NCBI GenBank assembly: GCA_947598485.1
Contig: CANQFJ010000018.1
Span: forward strand, 1 to 32,130
Origin: an uncultured Bacilli bacterium
GTDB lineage: Bacteria; Bacillota_I; Bacilli_A; RF39; UBA660
Direction: 5' to 3'
Length of the DNA: 32,130 nt
How positions within the stretch are numbered: position 1 is the stretch's first letter; every line of letters starts with the position of its first letter. The translations under genes were made by a program, and so were the position numbers. The notes below the pieces were generated by a model. It had not been told where the DNA came from, ran no database searches, and was given only the letters and a program-made list of their open reading frames with translations. Positions 7,001-15,069 of this stretch are shown here, one piece after another.

Positions 7001-7044
7001 CTCCTTGCTTTCTTGTTGTAAGAAAGCCGAAAGACCATAAGGAG
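7001..7044 (+). promoter_or_regulatory. rpsF leader, candidate S6:S18 autoregulatory RNA
   Basis: An outer stem CTCCTT (7001-7006) with AAGGAG (7039-7044) traps the rpsF ribosome site. Inside it is a perfect 8-bp hairpin, GCTTTCTT (7007-7014) with AAGAAAGC (7020-7027). An 11-base one-sided bulge, CGAAAGACCAT (7028-7038), lies on the 3' side, with CCG at the stem junction. This geometry resembles the known S6:S18-binding leader of Bacillota rpsF operons, which imitates 16S helix 22. Ligand binding is inferred. Confidence 0.65.
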
Positions 7045-7054
7045 GTGAAAAAAG

Positions 7055-7348
7055 ATGGACAAATACGAAATTATGTTTATTATTAAAAATACGATTGAAG
7101 ACGAAAAAGTTGCTAAAGAAGCTGAAAATCTTCAAAACTTAATAACAAACGATAAAGGAAAAATCATCGAATTCAAAGAAATGGGTAAAAGAAAATTAGC
7201 TTATCCTATTAAGAAAGAATTGACTGGTACTTATTATGTTATGACTGTTGAAGCTAGTCATGATACAATTAAAGAATTTGATCGTAAAGTACTTATTAAT
7301 GAAAATATTTTAAGACATTTAATTATTAAGAAAAATGAAGGAGAATAA
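7055..7348 (+). CDS. rpsF: 30S ribosomal protein S6
   Basis: The 97-residue protein starts MDKYEIMFIIKNTI and contains FKEMGKRKLAYPIKKELTGTYYVMTVEA and the C-terminal INENILRHLIIKK, all standard S6 features. S6 binds S18 on the platform of the 30S subunit. Length is normal for Bacilli. A strong AAGGAGGTG ribosome site precedes it, but the site is paired in the predicted leader structure. First gene of rpsF-ssb-rpsR; ssb starts 2 bases after the stop. Confidence 0.97.
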   Translation: MDKYEIMFIIKNTIEDEKVAKEAENLQNLITNDKGKIIEFKEMGKRKLAYPIKKELTGTYYVMTVEASHDTIKEFDRKVLINENILRHLIIKKNEGE

Positions 7349-7350
7349 AA

Positions 7351-7821
7351 ATGAATAAAGTTATACTAATAGGAAGATTCACTAGAGATCCTGAGTCTAG
7401 AATGGGTGCAAATAACTCTGAAGTTGCGCGATTCTCCTTAGCGTGTCAAAATGACTTCACTAATCGTGATGGTCAAAGAGATACGGAATTTGTTAATTGT
7501 GTTGCTTTTGGCAGAACAGCATCTACCATAAATAGATATTGCCATAAAGGTCAACAAATAAGTGCAACCGGTAGAATAAAAAATAGTAGTTATGATGCTC
7601 CCGATGGTAGCAAAAGATACACAACTGATGTAATAATTGATCAATTTGAATTCTTAGGTAGTAAGGATGGTAGTAATAGCAATACTTCTAGTTCATTTGA
7701 TGAACCTTCAGGTGGTAGTGACATAAATAATGATAATATTGAAACTACAGACGTATCTGAAGACCCTTATAAGGATTTTGGCGAAGAAATTAATATTAGT
7801 AGTGATGACTTACCATTTTAA
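7351..7821 (+). CDS. ssb: single-stranded DNA-binding protein
   Basis: This 156-residue SSB has an N-terminal OB fold (about 1-105): MNKVILIGRFTRDPESR, FVNCVAFGRTASTINRYCHKGQQISATGRI. A low-complexity Ser/Asn/Asp linker follows, and the acidic tip SSDDLPF is the partner-recruiting C-terminal peptide of replication and repair SSBs. It is the main housekeeping SSB by its position between rpsF and rpsR, conserved across Bacillota. Confidence 0.97.
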   Translation: MNKVILIGRFTRDPESRMGANNSEVARFSLACQNDFTNRDGQRDTEFVNCVAFGRTASTINRYCHKGQQISATGRIKNSSYDAPDGSKRYTTDVIIDQFEFLGSKDGSNSNTSSSFDEPSGGSDINNDNIETTDVSEDPYKDFGEEINISSDDLPF

Positions 7822-7838
7822 AAAGGAGGAATAATATT

Positions 7839-8057
7839 ATGGCAGAATTTTATCATAAAAAGAAAAAAATTTGTCAAATGTGTGCAGGAAAATCAGTTGA
7901 CTATAAAGACACAATGATTATTAATAAATATATTAATGAAAAAGGAAAAATTTTACCTCGTCGTATGACAGGAGCTTGTGCAAAACATCAAAGACACATT
8001 GCTGAACAAGTTAAATATGCTAGATTTATGGCTTTAATACCATATGTTAAAGACTAA
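7839..8057 (+). CDS. rpsR: 30S ribosomal protein S18
   Basis: The 72-residue protein contains the signature YKDTMIINKYINEKGKILPRRMTGACAKHQRHIAEQVKYARFMALIPY. Cysteines at 12 and 15 plus the CAKH group suggest the zinc-binding (C+) form of S18. A strong AAGGAGG site precedes the ATG. It ends the three-gene operon, followed by a clear terminator. The RimI homologue in the window is the presumed S18 N-acetyltransferase. Confidence 0.97.
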   Translation: MAEFYHKKKKICQMCAGKSVDYKDTMIINKYINEKGKILPRRMTGACAKHQRHIAEQVKYARFMALIPYVKD

Positions 8058-8068
8058 TAGAGTTTAAG

Positions 8069-8104
8069 AAGACAATACTTCATAATAGTTATTGTCTTTT
8101 TTTA
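8069..8104 (+). terminator. terminator after rpsR
   Basis: AAGACAATA (8069-8077) pairs perfectly with TATTGTCTT (8090-8098) and runs into a T tract to about 8103. Confidence 0.9.
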
Positions 8105-8116
8105 ACGAATATAATG

Positions 8117-8125
8117 TGTTATAAT
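8117..8125 (+). promoter_or_regulatory. extended -10 promoter of rplI-dnaB operon
   Basis: TGTTATAAT is a TGnTATAAT extended -10. No good -35 at 17 bp is seen (T-rich terminator tail). A leader of about 17 nt with a GGAGG ribosome site precedes rplI. Confidence 0.6.
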
Positions 8126-8148
8126 AATACCGATTTAGGAGGCTTATT

Positions 8149-8589
8149 ATGAGAGTAATATTACTTGCAGATGTTAAAGGCCAAGGCAAAAAAGATGATA
8201 TTATAGATGTTTCTACAGGGTATGCAAATAATTATTTGATAAAGAATAAATTGGCAGTACCTTATACTTTGGGTAGTAAGAAAGTTTTAGATGCTCAAAT
8301 TAAAGTACGGCAAGATACAGAAGATGCTTTAGTAGCCTCATTAAATGAAATTAAGCAAAAGCTTGAAAATAAAACTATTAACTTTAAAGTTAAAACAGGT
8401 GCTCAAGATAAAGTTTTCGGCAAAGTATCAACAAAACAAATTAGTGATGAGTTAAGTAAGTTAGGGTTTAAAGTTCCTAAGCAAAGTATTATACTCGATC
8501 ATGAGTTAGATACTCTTGGTACGCATATTGTTACTTTAAAGTTACATAAGAAAGTGGTATTTAATATAAATGTCAATTTAGTAAAATAG
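8149..8589 (+). CDS. rplI: 50S ribosomal protein L9
   Basis: The 146-residue protein starts MRVILLADVKGQGKKDDIIDVSTGYANNYLIKNKLA, the diagnostic L9 N-terminal domain. A connecting helix (about 42-75) and a C-terminal domain with VFGKVSTKQISDEL follow. L9 binds 23S domain V and helps maintain reading frame. It opens a seven-gene operon. In B. subtilis rplI follows gdpP, but no DHH phosphodiesterase gene is present here. Confidence 0.97.
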   Translation: MRVILLADVKGQGKKDDIIDVSTGYANNYLIKNKLAVPYTLGSKKVLDAQIKVRQDTEDALVASLNEIKQKLENKTINFKVKTGAQDKVFGKVSTKQISDELSKLGFKVPKQSIILDHELDTLGTHIVTLKLHKKVVFNINVNLVK

Positions 8590-8596
8590 GAGAATT

Positions 8597-9937
8597 ATGG
8601 CTAGAGTAAAACCAAGCAATCTTGAAGCAGAAATGTCAGTCTTGGGTGTGGCTTTCATTGCCCCAGACTTGGTTTCTAAAATTTGCGAATCTGTTGTTGA
8701 AGACATGTTTTATGACGAAAGAAACAGATATGTTTTTAATGCTATAAAATCCTTATATGAAAGTAGAACCCCTATAGATGTAGCTACAATTAAAAATGAA
8801 TTAGATAAGAATAAAACACTTTCTATAGTTAAGTTAGAACATATATCTGATATAATTGATTCCGTAGTTACAAGTGCTAATATTGATTATTACATTCAAA
8901 TGTTATTAGATAGCTATACTAGAAGGGTGTTAATTGAAACTTCGGAAGATATTATCAATGAAGCTTATGAAGACAAAGATGTTTCTACTTTGCAAGAAAG
9001 TGCTGAAAGAAAAATATTATTTGCGGTACGTAATCGACGTATAGGAGATCTTCTATCTATTCAAGAAGCACTTAAAGAGGCCCATGATAAGCTTGAGCAA
9101 CTTGCAAAAAATAAAAGACTTGTCACGGGCTTAGAAACAGGTTTTTATGATTTAGATAAAATTACTACGGGGTTCCAAGGCGGTGAAATGATTATCTTGG
9201 CGGCTCGTCCTGGTATGGGTAAAACTGCCTTGGCTCTTAACATGGCAACATATGCTGCGAGCACAACAAAGAAAGCCATTGCAATATTTAATTTAGAGAT
9301 GAGCTCAGATATGTTAGTTAATAGGATGATATCTTCAATGGGAAGGGTTGAGTTTTATAAATTGCAAACGGGAAATATGCAAGAAAGAGATTGGCAACGA
9401 TATAATGAGGCAGTGGATCGTCTATCTAAAACTAACATTTTTATCGAGGCGGATAGTGCTGCTACCATTTCTGACATTAGAGCTAAATGCCGTAGGCTTG
9501 CTACTAGTGAAAATGGGTTAGGTTTTGTTATAATAGATTATCTACAATTAGTTAATTCTGGAGATAAAAAATCCGAATCAAGACAAGTAGAGGTTTCTGA
9601 TATATCAAGATCACTAAAGATGATGGCTTTAGAATTAAACGTTCCAGTACTAGCTTTATCTCAATTATCAAGAACTGCTGAAAAAAGAGAAAGTAACCAA
9701 CCAATTCTTTCTGATTTACGTGAATCAGGTTCTCTAGAACAAGATGCCGATATGGTATTATTTATTAATCGTAAAGACTACTATGAACCCAAGAAAGACC
9801 AAAGAGAGACAATTGTACCCGCAGAGCTTGTTATTGCTAAGCATAGAAAAGGTAGCTTAGGAACGATTGATTTAATGTTTGAGCTAAGTATAGGCTCATT
9901 TAAAAGTGTTTTAAAAGAATTAAATAAGGATGAATAA
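8597..9937 (+). CDS. dnaB: replicative DNA helicase DnaB (DnaC in Bacillus)
   Basis: This 446-residue helicase has the N-terminal DnaB domain (NLEAEMSVLGVAF) and the RecA-like C-terminal domain. Walker A is ARPGMGKTAL at about 209-218; the Walker B strand is GFVIIDYLQLV, with the downstream sensor ALSQLSR and the arginine-finger region AKHRKGSLG. It unwinds DNA ahead of the replisome as a hexamer. Length is normal and no intein is present. A GGAGA ribosome site lies before the ATG, and the stop overlaps the next start (TAATG). Confidence 0.97.
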   Translation: MARVKPSNLEAEMSVLGVAFIAPDLVSKICESVVEDMFYDERNRYVFNAIKSLYESRTPIDVATIKNELDKNKTLSIVKLEHISDIIDSVVTSANIDYYIQMLLDSYTRRVLIETSEDIINEAYEDKDVSTLQESAERKILFAVRNRRIGDLLSIQEALKEAHDKLEQLAKNKRLVTGLETGFYDLDKITTGFQGGEMIILAARPGMGKTALALNMATYAASTTKKAIAIFNLEMSSDMLVNRMISSMGRVEFYKLQTGNMQERDWQRYNEAVDRLSKTNIFIEADSAATISDIRAKCRRLATSENGLGFVIIDYLQLVNSGDKKSESRQVEVSDISRSLKMMALELNVPVLALSQLSRTAEKRESNQPILSDLRESGSLEQDADMVLFINRKDYYEPKKDQRETIVPAELVIAKHRKGSLGTIDLMFELSIGSFKSVLKELNKDE

Positions 9938-11436
9938 TGAAAGTAAAAGAAATTATAATATGTACTTTGTGGTGTGTGCTAGTACTTAGTTTATTTGGCA
10001 TAAATTATGTTACTAATAAAATAATTATTGGTGCTGATAAAGTTTATGAAATTTATTTAGGTGGAAAAGTAATAGGATACATATCTAATGAAGATGAACT
10101 TTATGATATGATAAATAACAAACAAAAAGATATTAAAAAGGAATTTAATGTGAAAAATGTATATCCTCCTAGTGACTTTCAAATTATTAAAACTAATTCT
10201 TATACGGCTATAATAGAGCCAGTTGAAAAAGTATATAACCAGCTCTCTGAATTAAGTACTTTTACTATCGAGGGATATAGTATCAATATTAAGGGTGAAG
10301 ATAAGGATATAACCATTAAGGTTTTAGATAAAAATGTTTTTGATGAAGCCGTAAATACTTTTATTATGGCATTTATTGATGAAGATGAATATAATGCCTA
10401 TATGGAAAATAAACAACCTGAAATTGAAACAACTGGTAAAATTATAGAAGCAATGTTTTTTAATGAAACTATAACTATTAAGAAAGATTATGTTGGTGTT
10501 AATGAAAAAATATTTACCGATTCTAAAGATTTAAGTCAATTTTTGTTATTTGGAGATAATGCAGATATTAAAAGTTATACAGTTAAATCAGGCGATACTA
10601 TTGCTTCAATTTCTAAAGAAAATAAGCTTAATCCTAAAGAATTTTTAGTAGCTAACCCTCAATATAAGTCTGAAGAAAGTATGCTTGCAATAGGTGATAA
10701 AGTAAATATTACTCTTATTAAACCGGTATTATCATATGGTTATGATGTTCATGAAGTTGCTGATCAAAAAGATCCATTTGATGAAGAGGTAGAATATGAT
10801 TATACGAAAGATTCATCTTATGAGGTAATTACTACTGCAGGGGTTAACGGTATTACAAGAACCACTACAAAATATAGGGTTCTAAATGGTGAAACTTTAG
10901 CAGGAGCTCGTATCGTTGCTAGTGAGGAAATTACCAAAAAGATAAATCAAGTAACGGTTAAGGGTAGACCTAATAATGGAGGTTCTGGATCTTATGGACC
11001 TGGAACAGGTGCGTATGTTGATACAGGAACTAAATGGCAATGGCCTACCAATACACCATATGTTATTACTTCTTATTATGATTATCGTTGGGGTGCTTTT
11101 CATGATGGTATAGATATATCAGGAACTGGATGTGGTTCACCAATTTATGCTGCTGAAACCGGAACTGTATATCAATCTGGATGGGAGCCTAGTGCTTGTA
11201 TCGGCGGTGGCGAATGTATAATTATTGGCCATGAAAATGGTTATTATACTGAATATGCGCATATGATGTTAGGATCAAGACTAGTTTTTGATGGTCAACA
11301 AGTTCAAAGAGGTCAACAAATTGGCCGAATGGGAGCTACAGGAAATGCTGACGGATGCCACTTACACTTTGGCGTGTTCAATGGTGTACCATGGCGCTCA
11401 GGTGGTACATTAAACCCATTATTACTTTGGAGTTAA
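9937..11436 (+). CDS. membrane-anchored LysM-G5-M23 peptidoglycan endopeptidase
   Basis: The 499-residue protein has an N-terminal membrane anchor (about 5-27), an extracellular region of unknown fold (30-210), a LysM domain (YTVKSGDTIASISKENKLNPKEFLVANPQY, about 213-259), a G5-like domain (about 264-343), a Gly-rich linker, and an M23 peptidase domain (about 370-499). Zinc ligands are visible as H389/D393 (HDGID) and H477 in HLHFG, with the catalytic-type His at AH442. M23 enzymes cut peptide crosslinks of peptidoglycan. In B. subtilis walRKHI lies between dnaC and walJ; here this hydrolase sits between dnaB and walJ instead. It is translationally coupled to dnaB and ends 2 bases before walJ. 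Confidence 0.93.
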   Translation: MKVKEIIICTLWCVLVLSLFGINYVTNKIIIGADKVYEIYLGGKVIGYISNEDELYDMINNKQKDIKKEFNVKNVYPPSDFQIIKTNSYTAIIEPVEKVYNQLSELSTFTIEGYSINIKGEDKDITIKVLDKNVFDEAVNTFIMAFIDEDEYNAYMENKQPEIETTGKIIEAMFFNETITIKKDYVGVNEKIFTDSKDLSQFLLFGDNADIKSYTVKSGDTIASISKENKLNPKEFLVANPQYKSEESMLAIGDKVNITLIKPVLSYGYDVHEVADQKDPFDEEVEYDYTKDSSYEVITTAGVNGITRTTTKYRVLNGETLAGARIVASEEITKKINQVTVKGRPNNGGSGSYGPGTGAYVDTGTKWQWPTNTPYVITSYYDYRWGAFHDGIDISGTGCGSPIYAAETGTVYQSGWEPSACIGGGECIIIGHENGYYTEYAHMMLGSRLVFDGQQVQRGQQIGRMGATGNADGCHLHFGVFNGVPWRSGGTLNPLLLWS

Positions 11437-11438
11437 GT

Positions 11439-12203
11439 ATGAAAATTTGTAATTTAGCAAGTGGATCAACAGGAAACAGTACATATATAAAAACCGAAAA
11501 ATTTCAAATATTAATTGATTTGGGTAAAACTAAAAAATATCTTGTAGAACAGTTAGCATCAATTGGTGTTAATTATCAAGATATTGATTATGTTTTTCTT
11601 ACCCATACTCATGATGACCATATATCAGCATTAAACGTTTTCTTAAAGGATCATAAAGCAACATTAGTAGTTTCAAGAGACATGTATAAGCAACTTAAAA
11701 ATATCAATCAAATAGAGCATGTTTTAGTTTATGATGATAATCCCGTTATAGAGGGCCTCAATATTAAAACATATAAAATGTCTCACGATGCTGGTGATAC
11801 TAGAGCTTTTGTAATTGAAGAAAATGGAGCTTCTTTAGTGTACATTACTGATACTGGTTATTTGAATGGGAAATATTTTAACTCTTTAAAAGGCAAGACA
11901 GCTTACTATATAGAATGTAATCATGATATTGAAATGCTTACACACGGACCATATCCAATATATTTGCAAAAAAGAATATTATCCGATTTAGGCCACTTAT
12001 CAAACAAATTTACAGGTATGTATTTATCTAAATTAATAGATAATAATACTAACTATATAATGCTTATGCATCTTAGCGAAAAAAATAATACGGAGCAAAT
12101 AGCATTAGCTACAGTTACAGATTCTTTAAGAGATAATGATTTATCTAAAATTAAGATTGAATGTTGTAAGCCTAATACTCATGGAGATGTAATTAATATA
12201 TGA
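11439..12203 (+). CDS. walJ: WalJ/YycJ-type metallo-beta-lactamase-fold hydrolase
   Basis: This 254-residue MBL-fold protein has the metal motif HTHDDHISAL and the YycJ signature NHDIEMLTHGPYPIYLQKRILSDLGHLSN. YycJ/WalJ is linked to coordination of cell division and DNA metabolism in Bacilli; its precise substrate is unsettled (nuclease-like activity has been reported). ATG 11439 follows GGAG at the end of the preceding gene; earlier in-frame codons lie inside that gene and were rejected. The gene overlaps rlmH by 4 bp (ATGA). The walJ-rlmH order is conserved in Bacillota, but walR and walK are absent from this operon. Confidence 0.93.
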   Translation: MKICNLASGSTGNSTYIKTEKFQILIDLGKTKKYLVEQLASIGVNYQDIDYVFLTHTHDDHISALNVFLKDHKATLVVSRDMYKQLKNINQIEHVLVYDDNPVIEGLNIKTYKMSHDAGDTRAFVIEENGASLVYITDTGYLNGKYFNSLKGKTAYYIECNHDIEMLTHGPYPIYLQKRILSDLGHLSNKFTGMYLSKLIDNNTNYIMLMHLSEKNNTEQIALATVTDSLRDNDLSKIKIECCKPNTHGDVINI

Positions 12204-12637
12204 TAAGAATTATAGCCTTAGGTAAAATAAAAGAGAAATACTTAGCGGATGGTATTAATGATTACTTAAAAAGAATTAATAAATATCACAAAGTAGAAAT
12301 AATAGAACTAAAAGATGATGTTGATATTTTAAAGGAAGAAAAGCAAATTCTTAAACATATTAAAAAAGAGGAGTTTAATATTTTAATGGATATAAAAGGT
12401 GAGCCAGTTTCTAGCGTGGAACTAGCTCATCTTATTTCAGATAAACTTATGACTTTTGCTAATATAAACATAATAATAGGAGGATCAAGTGGTGTCACTA
12501 ATAAAATTAAAGAATTAGTGAACAAAAGAATAAGTTTTGGCGATATAACATTGCCTCATGGACTTTTTAGGCTCGTTTTGCTAGAACAATTATATCGCGC
12601 ATTTAAAATAAACAACAATGAAAGCTATCATAAATAG
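12200..12637 (+). CDS. rlmH: RlmH, 23S rRNA pseudouridine-1915 N3-methyltransferase
   Basis: The 145-residue SPOUT methyltransferase starts MIRIIALGKIKEKYL and contains the SAM-binding knot NIIIGGSSGV and the C-terminal GLFRLVLLEQLYRAFKINNNESYHK, which match RlmH throughout. It methylates m3-Psi1915 in 23S helix 69 on 70S ribosomes. Its start overlaps the walJ stop. The usual terminal YHK is complete. Confidence 0.96.
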   Translation: MIRIIALGKIKEKYLADGINDYLKRINKYHKVEIIELKDDVDILKEEKQILKHIKKEEFNILMDIKGEPVSSVELAHLISDKLMTFANINIIIGGSSGVTNKIKELVNKRISFGDITLPHGLFRLVLLEQLYRAFKINNNESYHK

Positions 12638-12644
12638 GTGGAGT

Positions 12645-13841
12645 ATGAAAAATAAAGAAATATTTAAATTATTTTTAGTACTAATATTCTTTTCTTTATC
12701 GGGAGGTATTTATTATAATTTCCAAGAAATATGGCTCGCCGAAAATGGTTTATCAGTAAGTTCTATTAGTATTGTTTATAGCCTTTGTGCCCTCATTACC
12801 GTATCATCTATTTTTCTGTGTAGTAATATTATTAAACAAAATAAAATCAAAAAATTTGCTTGTATATTTTTGTTTATAAAATCATTTACAATTTTTAGCT
12901 TATTTTTATTAAATAACTCAGGCTATAATGTAATTATAAAATTTTTGATTATGGTAGATTATGCTCTTGATGTTGAAATATATGCTTGTATTTATCCCAT
13001 GATAAGCCTCATAAGTAAAAGTGATAAAATATATGCTGCTCGGGGACTTACTTATAGTTTTGTTTATTATTTAGGAGTTGCTCTTTCAGCTTTATTATTA
13101 GGCAAAATGATAGGTGGTTTTAAAATAAATAATAATATTTATGTTTTAATTGGAGCAATTCTTTCTTTATTATCATTACTTGTGTTATTATTTACTGATT
13201 TAGATAAATATAACAAAGCAGATAAAAGTGAAAGAAATTTATTGTTTAAATTACTAGGTAAGATAAAAAAAGACAAAATTTCCATTATGTATTTAATATC
13301 ATCTTTAGTAGGTCAAATATCATATAGTTGTGTTCTTGGTATGCAAATATCATTATTAGTTAATTTATATGGAGTTACTTCCCAAATAGCGTCTATGATA
13401 TATTTAGTTTTAGGTATTAGTGCCTCTGTTTTTGGTTTTATAGTTTTATGGAAATTAACTTTTAAAAACAATTATGTTAATATTAGTATTAAACTTTTAG
13501 GTAGAGCTATTGTATATTTTTTAGCCTTAGTATTTAGTAAAAATATTTTTTATGTAATAGCATTAATATATCCTGCATTCACGGCAGAAAGTCATACTCA
13601 TATTATTGATGCTCCATATATAAATAGATATGAAGACAAATTTCAACTTGCTTATTGTAATTTGAAAGACATGACATCATACGCTGGTAAAGCTTTGGGC
13701 GTATTAATATGTGGTATTGGTATAACATATGGCATAAAATATATTTTTGGCTTTGCTTTAGCATTTGTTACTATTCAATTAATACTATGTTATACCTGTT
13801 TATATTTACGAAATAAGGAAGGTAAGGAAGTAGCACTATGA
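12645..13841 (+). CDS. MFS-like multi-pass membrane transporter
   Basis: The 398-residue protein is highly hydrophobic with about 11-12 predicted membrane segments and a charged cytoplasmic loop in the middle (about 195-220: LDKYNKADKSERN), the classical 6+6 major facilitator arrangement. No substrate-specific motif is visible and I cannot name the substrate. ATG 12645 was chosen because GGTGGAG (12638-12644) lies directly upstream; an ATG at 12618 lies inside rlmH without a site. The stop overlaps the ung start (ATGA), so it is co-translated with ung. Confidence 0.75.
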   Translation: MKNKEIFKLFLVLIFFSLSGGIYYNFQEIWLAENGLSVSSISIVYSLCALITVSSIFLCSNIIKQNKIKKFACIFLFIKSFTIFSLFLLNNSGYNVIIKFLIMVDYALDVEIYACIYPMISLISKSDKIYAARGLTYSFVYYLGVALSALLLGKMIGGFKINNNIYVLIGAILSLLSLLVLLFTDLDKYNKADKSERNLLFKLLGKIKKDKISIMYLISSLVGQISYSCVLGMQISLLVNLYGVTSQIASMIYLVLGISASVFGFIVLWKLTFKNNYVNISIKLLGRAIVYFLALVFSKNIFYVIALIYPAFTAESHTHIIDAPYINRYEDKFQLAYCNLKDMTSYAGKALGVLICGIGITYGIKYIFGFALAFVTIQLILCYTCLYLRNKEGKEVAL

Positions 13842-14497
13842 TAGGTAATAATTGGGATGATGCCTTAAAGGTTATATGGAGTAGTAAGAATTTTAATAAA
13901 TTTTATAATAGCGTTTTAGCTTTATATGATAAAAAAACTATTTACCCTGCTAAAGAAAATATTTTTAATGCTTTAAAATTAACAAATTATGATGATGTTA
14001 AAGTTGTTATCATGGGTCAAGATCCTTATCATGGTGAAGGTGAAGCTCATGGTCTTTCCTTCAGTGTGCAAAAAGGTATAAAAATACCTCCTTCACTTCA
14101 AAACATATATAAAGAACTCGAAAGTGACCTAGGTGTTCCACCAAAAAAAGATGGCGATTTGTCGGGTTGGGCTAAACAAGGCGTACTTCTTTTAAACAGT
14201 GTGTTAACAGTTGAAAAAGATAAACCTGCTTCACATAGTAAAATTGGCTGGGAATTATTTACGGATTATATTATTAAGTTACTTAATACTAGAGAAGATC
14301 CAATTGTTTTTATCTTATGGGGAAATTTTGCTAGAAGTAAAAAGAAATACATAACAAATCCTAAACATTTAGTTATTGAGTCTGCTCATCCAAGTCCCTT
14401 TTCCGCAAGTTATGGTTTTTTTGGTAGTAAGCCCTTTTCTAGAACTAATAATTTTTTAATTAAAAATAAAAAAGAACCTATTGATTGGTCTTTATAG
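13838..14497 (+). CDS. ung: uracil-DNA glycosylase, family 1
   Basis: This 219-residue protein removes uracil from DNA at the start of base-excision repair. The catalytic water-activating motif GQDPYHGEGEAHGLSFSV and the C-terminal HPSPFSASYGFFGSKPFSRTN loop (catalytic His, DNA-intercalation loop) are both intact. The uracil-stacking segment VLLLNSVLTVEKDKPASH is also present. It is the last gene of the rplI operon and overlaps the convergent LemA-like gene by 6 bp. Confidence 0.97.
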   Translation: MIGNNWDDALKVIWSSKNFNKFYNSVLALYDKKTIYPAKENIFNALKLTNYDDVKVVIMGQDPYHGEGEAHGLSFSVQKGIKIPPSLQNIYKELESDLGVPPKKDGDLSGWAKQGVLLLNSVLTVEKDKPASHSKIGWELFTDYIIKLLNTREDPIVFILWGNFARSKKKYITNPKHLVIESAHPSPFSASYGFFGSKPFSRTNNFLIKNKKEPIDWSL

Positions 14498-14520
14498 AGA
14501 ACTTTCAACAGGTTCTTTTA
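14472..14520. terminator. possible bidirectional terminator between ung and the LemA-like gene
   Basis: AAGAACCT (14472-14479) is repeated inverted as AGGTTCTT (14510-14517) around a 30-base loop holding both stop codons. T-runs lie outside on each strand (minus strand about 14471-14466; plus strand TTTTATTT). A smaller plus-strand hairpin, AGAAC (14498-14502) with GTTCT (14512-14516), competes with it. The large loop lowers confidence. Confidence 0.45.
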
Positions 14521-15016
14521 TTTCATAAGAGTTTTTAACACTTATTTTAGCTATTTTAGCAGCAATTTTTGTGTAGCCTTTCATTTGCTTAAATAAATCA
14601 TTATTATTTTTGTTAAAAAATACTTTATTGGCTCTAATGATTTGATCTATTTGTTTTATTTCCGCAAAAGTTTTATTAATTGCTTTAGTATCTAAGTTTT
14701 TATTATCTTCTTTAAGGTTAATCATCGTTTGTAAATATTCATTTAGTTCTTTATCCAGTTCATAATTATTTAAGTTTCTATTTTTAAGGTTTTTAAAATC
14801 TTTTAAATAATCTTTTGTAGTAACTACACTTCTGATTTTTTCATATAACTTTTCCATTAAAGCTTGTTTTTTTTCTAAATTATCCGCAATAATATTATTA
14901 GCATTATCCATTTTAATTTTGATAATTGATAGTCTATTGTAAGCGGTAAAGTATAGTATTAATAAAACGCCAATTATAATAACTAGAATAAAGAACCCAA
15001 TTAATAATGGCCCCAT
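14492..15016 (-). CDS. LemA-like membrane protein
   Basis: This 174-residue protein has an N-terminal membrane helix (about 4-24) followed by a helical-bundle domain. YNRLSIIKIKMDNANNIIADNLEKKQALMEKLYEKIRSVV resembles the LemA pattern (YN-L-----V--A-S-ID--L--R-DL---L---V), and the C-terminal half holds ANKVFFNKNNNDLFKQMKGYTKIAAKIAK, comparable to the LemA R-x-YN segment. It is divergent, so the assignment is moderate. LemA function is unknown. An AAAGGTGAT ribosome site precedes ATG 15016. Its own promoter lies in the 53-base gap after the flippase gene. Confidence 0.65.
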   Translation of the reverse strand: MGPLLIGFFILVIIIGVLLILYFTAYNRLSIIKIKMDNANNIIADNLEKKQALMEKLYEKIRSVVTTKDYLKDFKNLKNRNLNNYELDKELNEYLQTMINLKEDNKNLDTKAINKTFAEIKQIDQIIRANKVFFNKNNNDLFKQMKGYTKIAAKIAKISVKNSYEIKEPVESSL

Positions 15017-15034
15017 TTATTATCACCTTTTATA

Positions 15035-15063
15035 ATTATATATTATTATCCCTTGTTTTGCAA
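15035..15063 (-). promoter_or_regulatory. sigma-A promoter of the LemA-like gene
   Basis: On the minus strand TTGCAA (15063-15058) and TATAAT (15040-15035) are separated by exactly 17 bp. Confidence 0.6.
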
Positions 15064-15069
15064 AATAAA

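Noticed and set aside
11355-11438. Upstream extension of walJ into the M23 gene
   Set aside because: The extension has no family similarity and overlaps coding sequence; ATG 11439 has a GGAG site and gives the conserved MKICNLASGSTGNS start.
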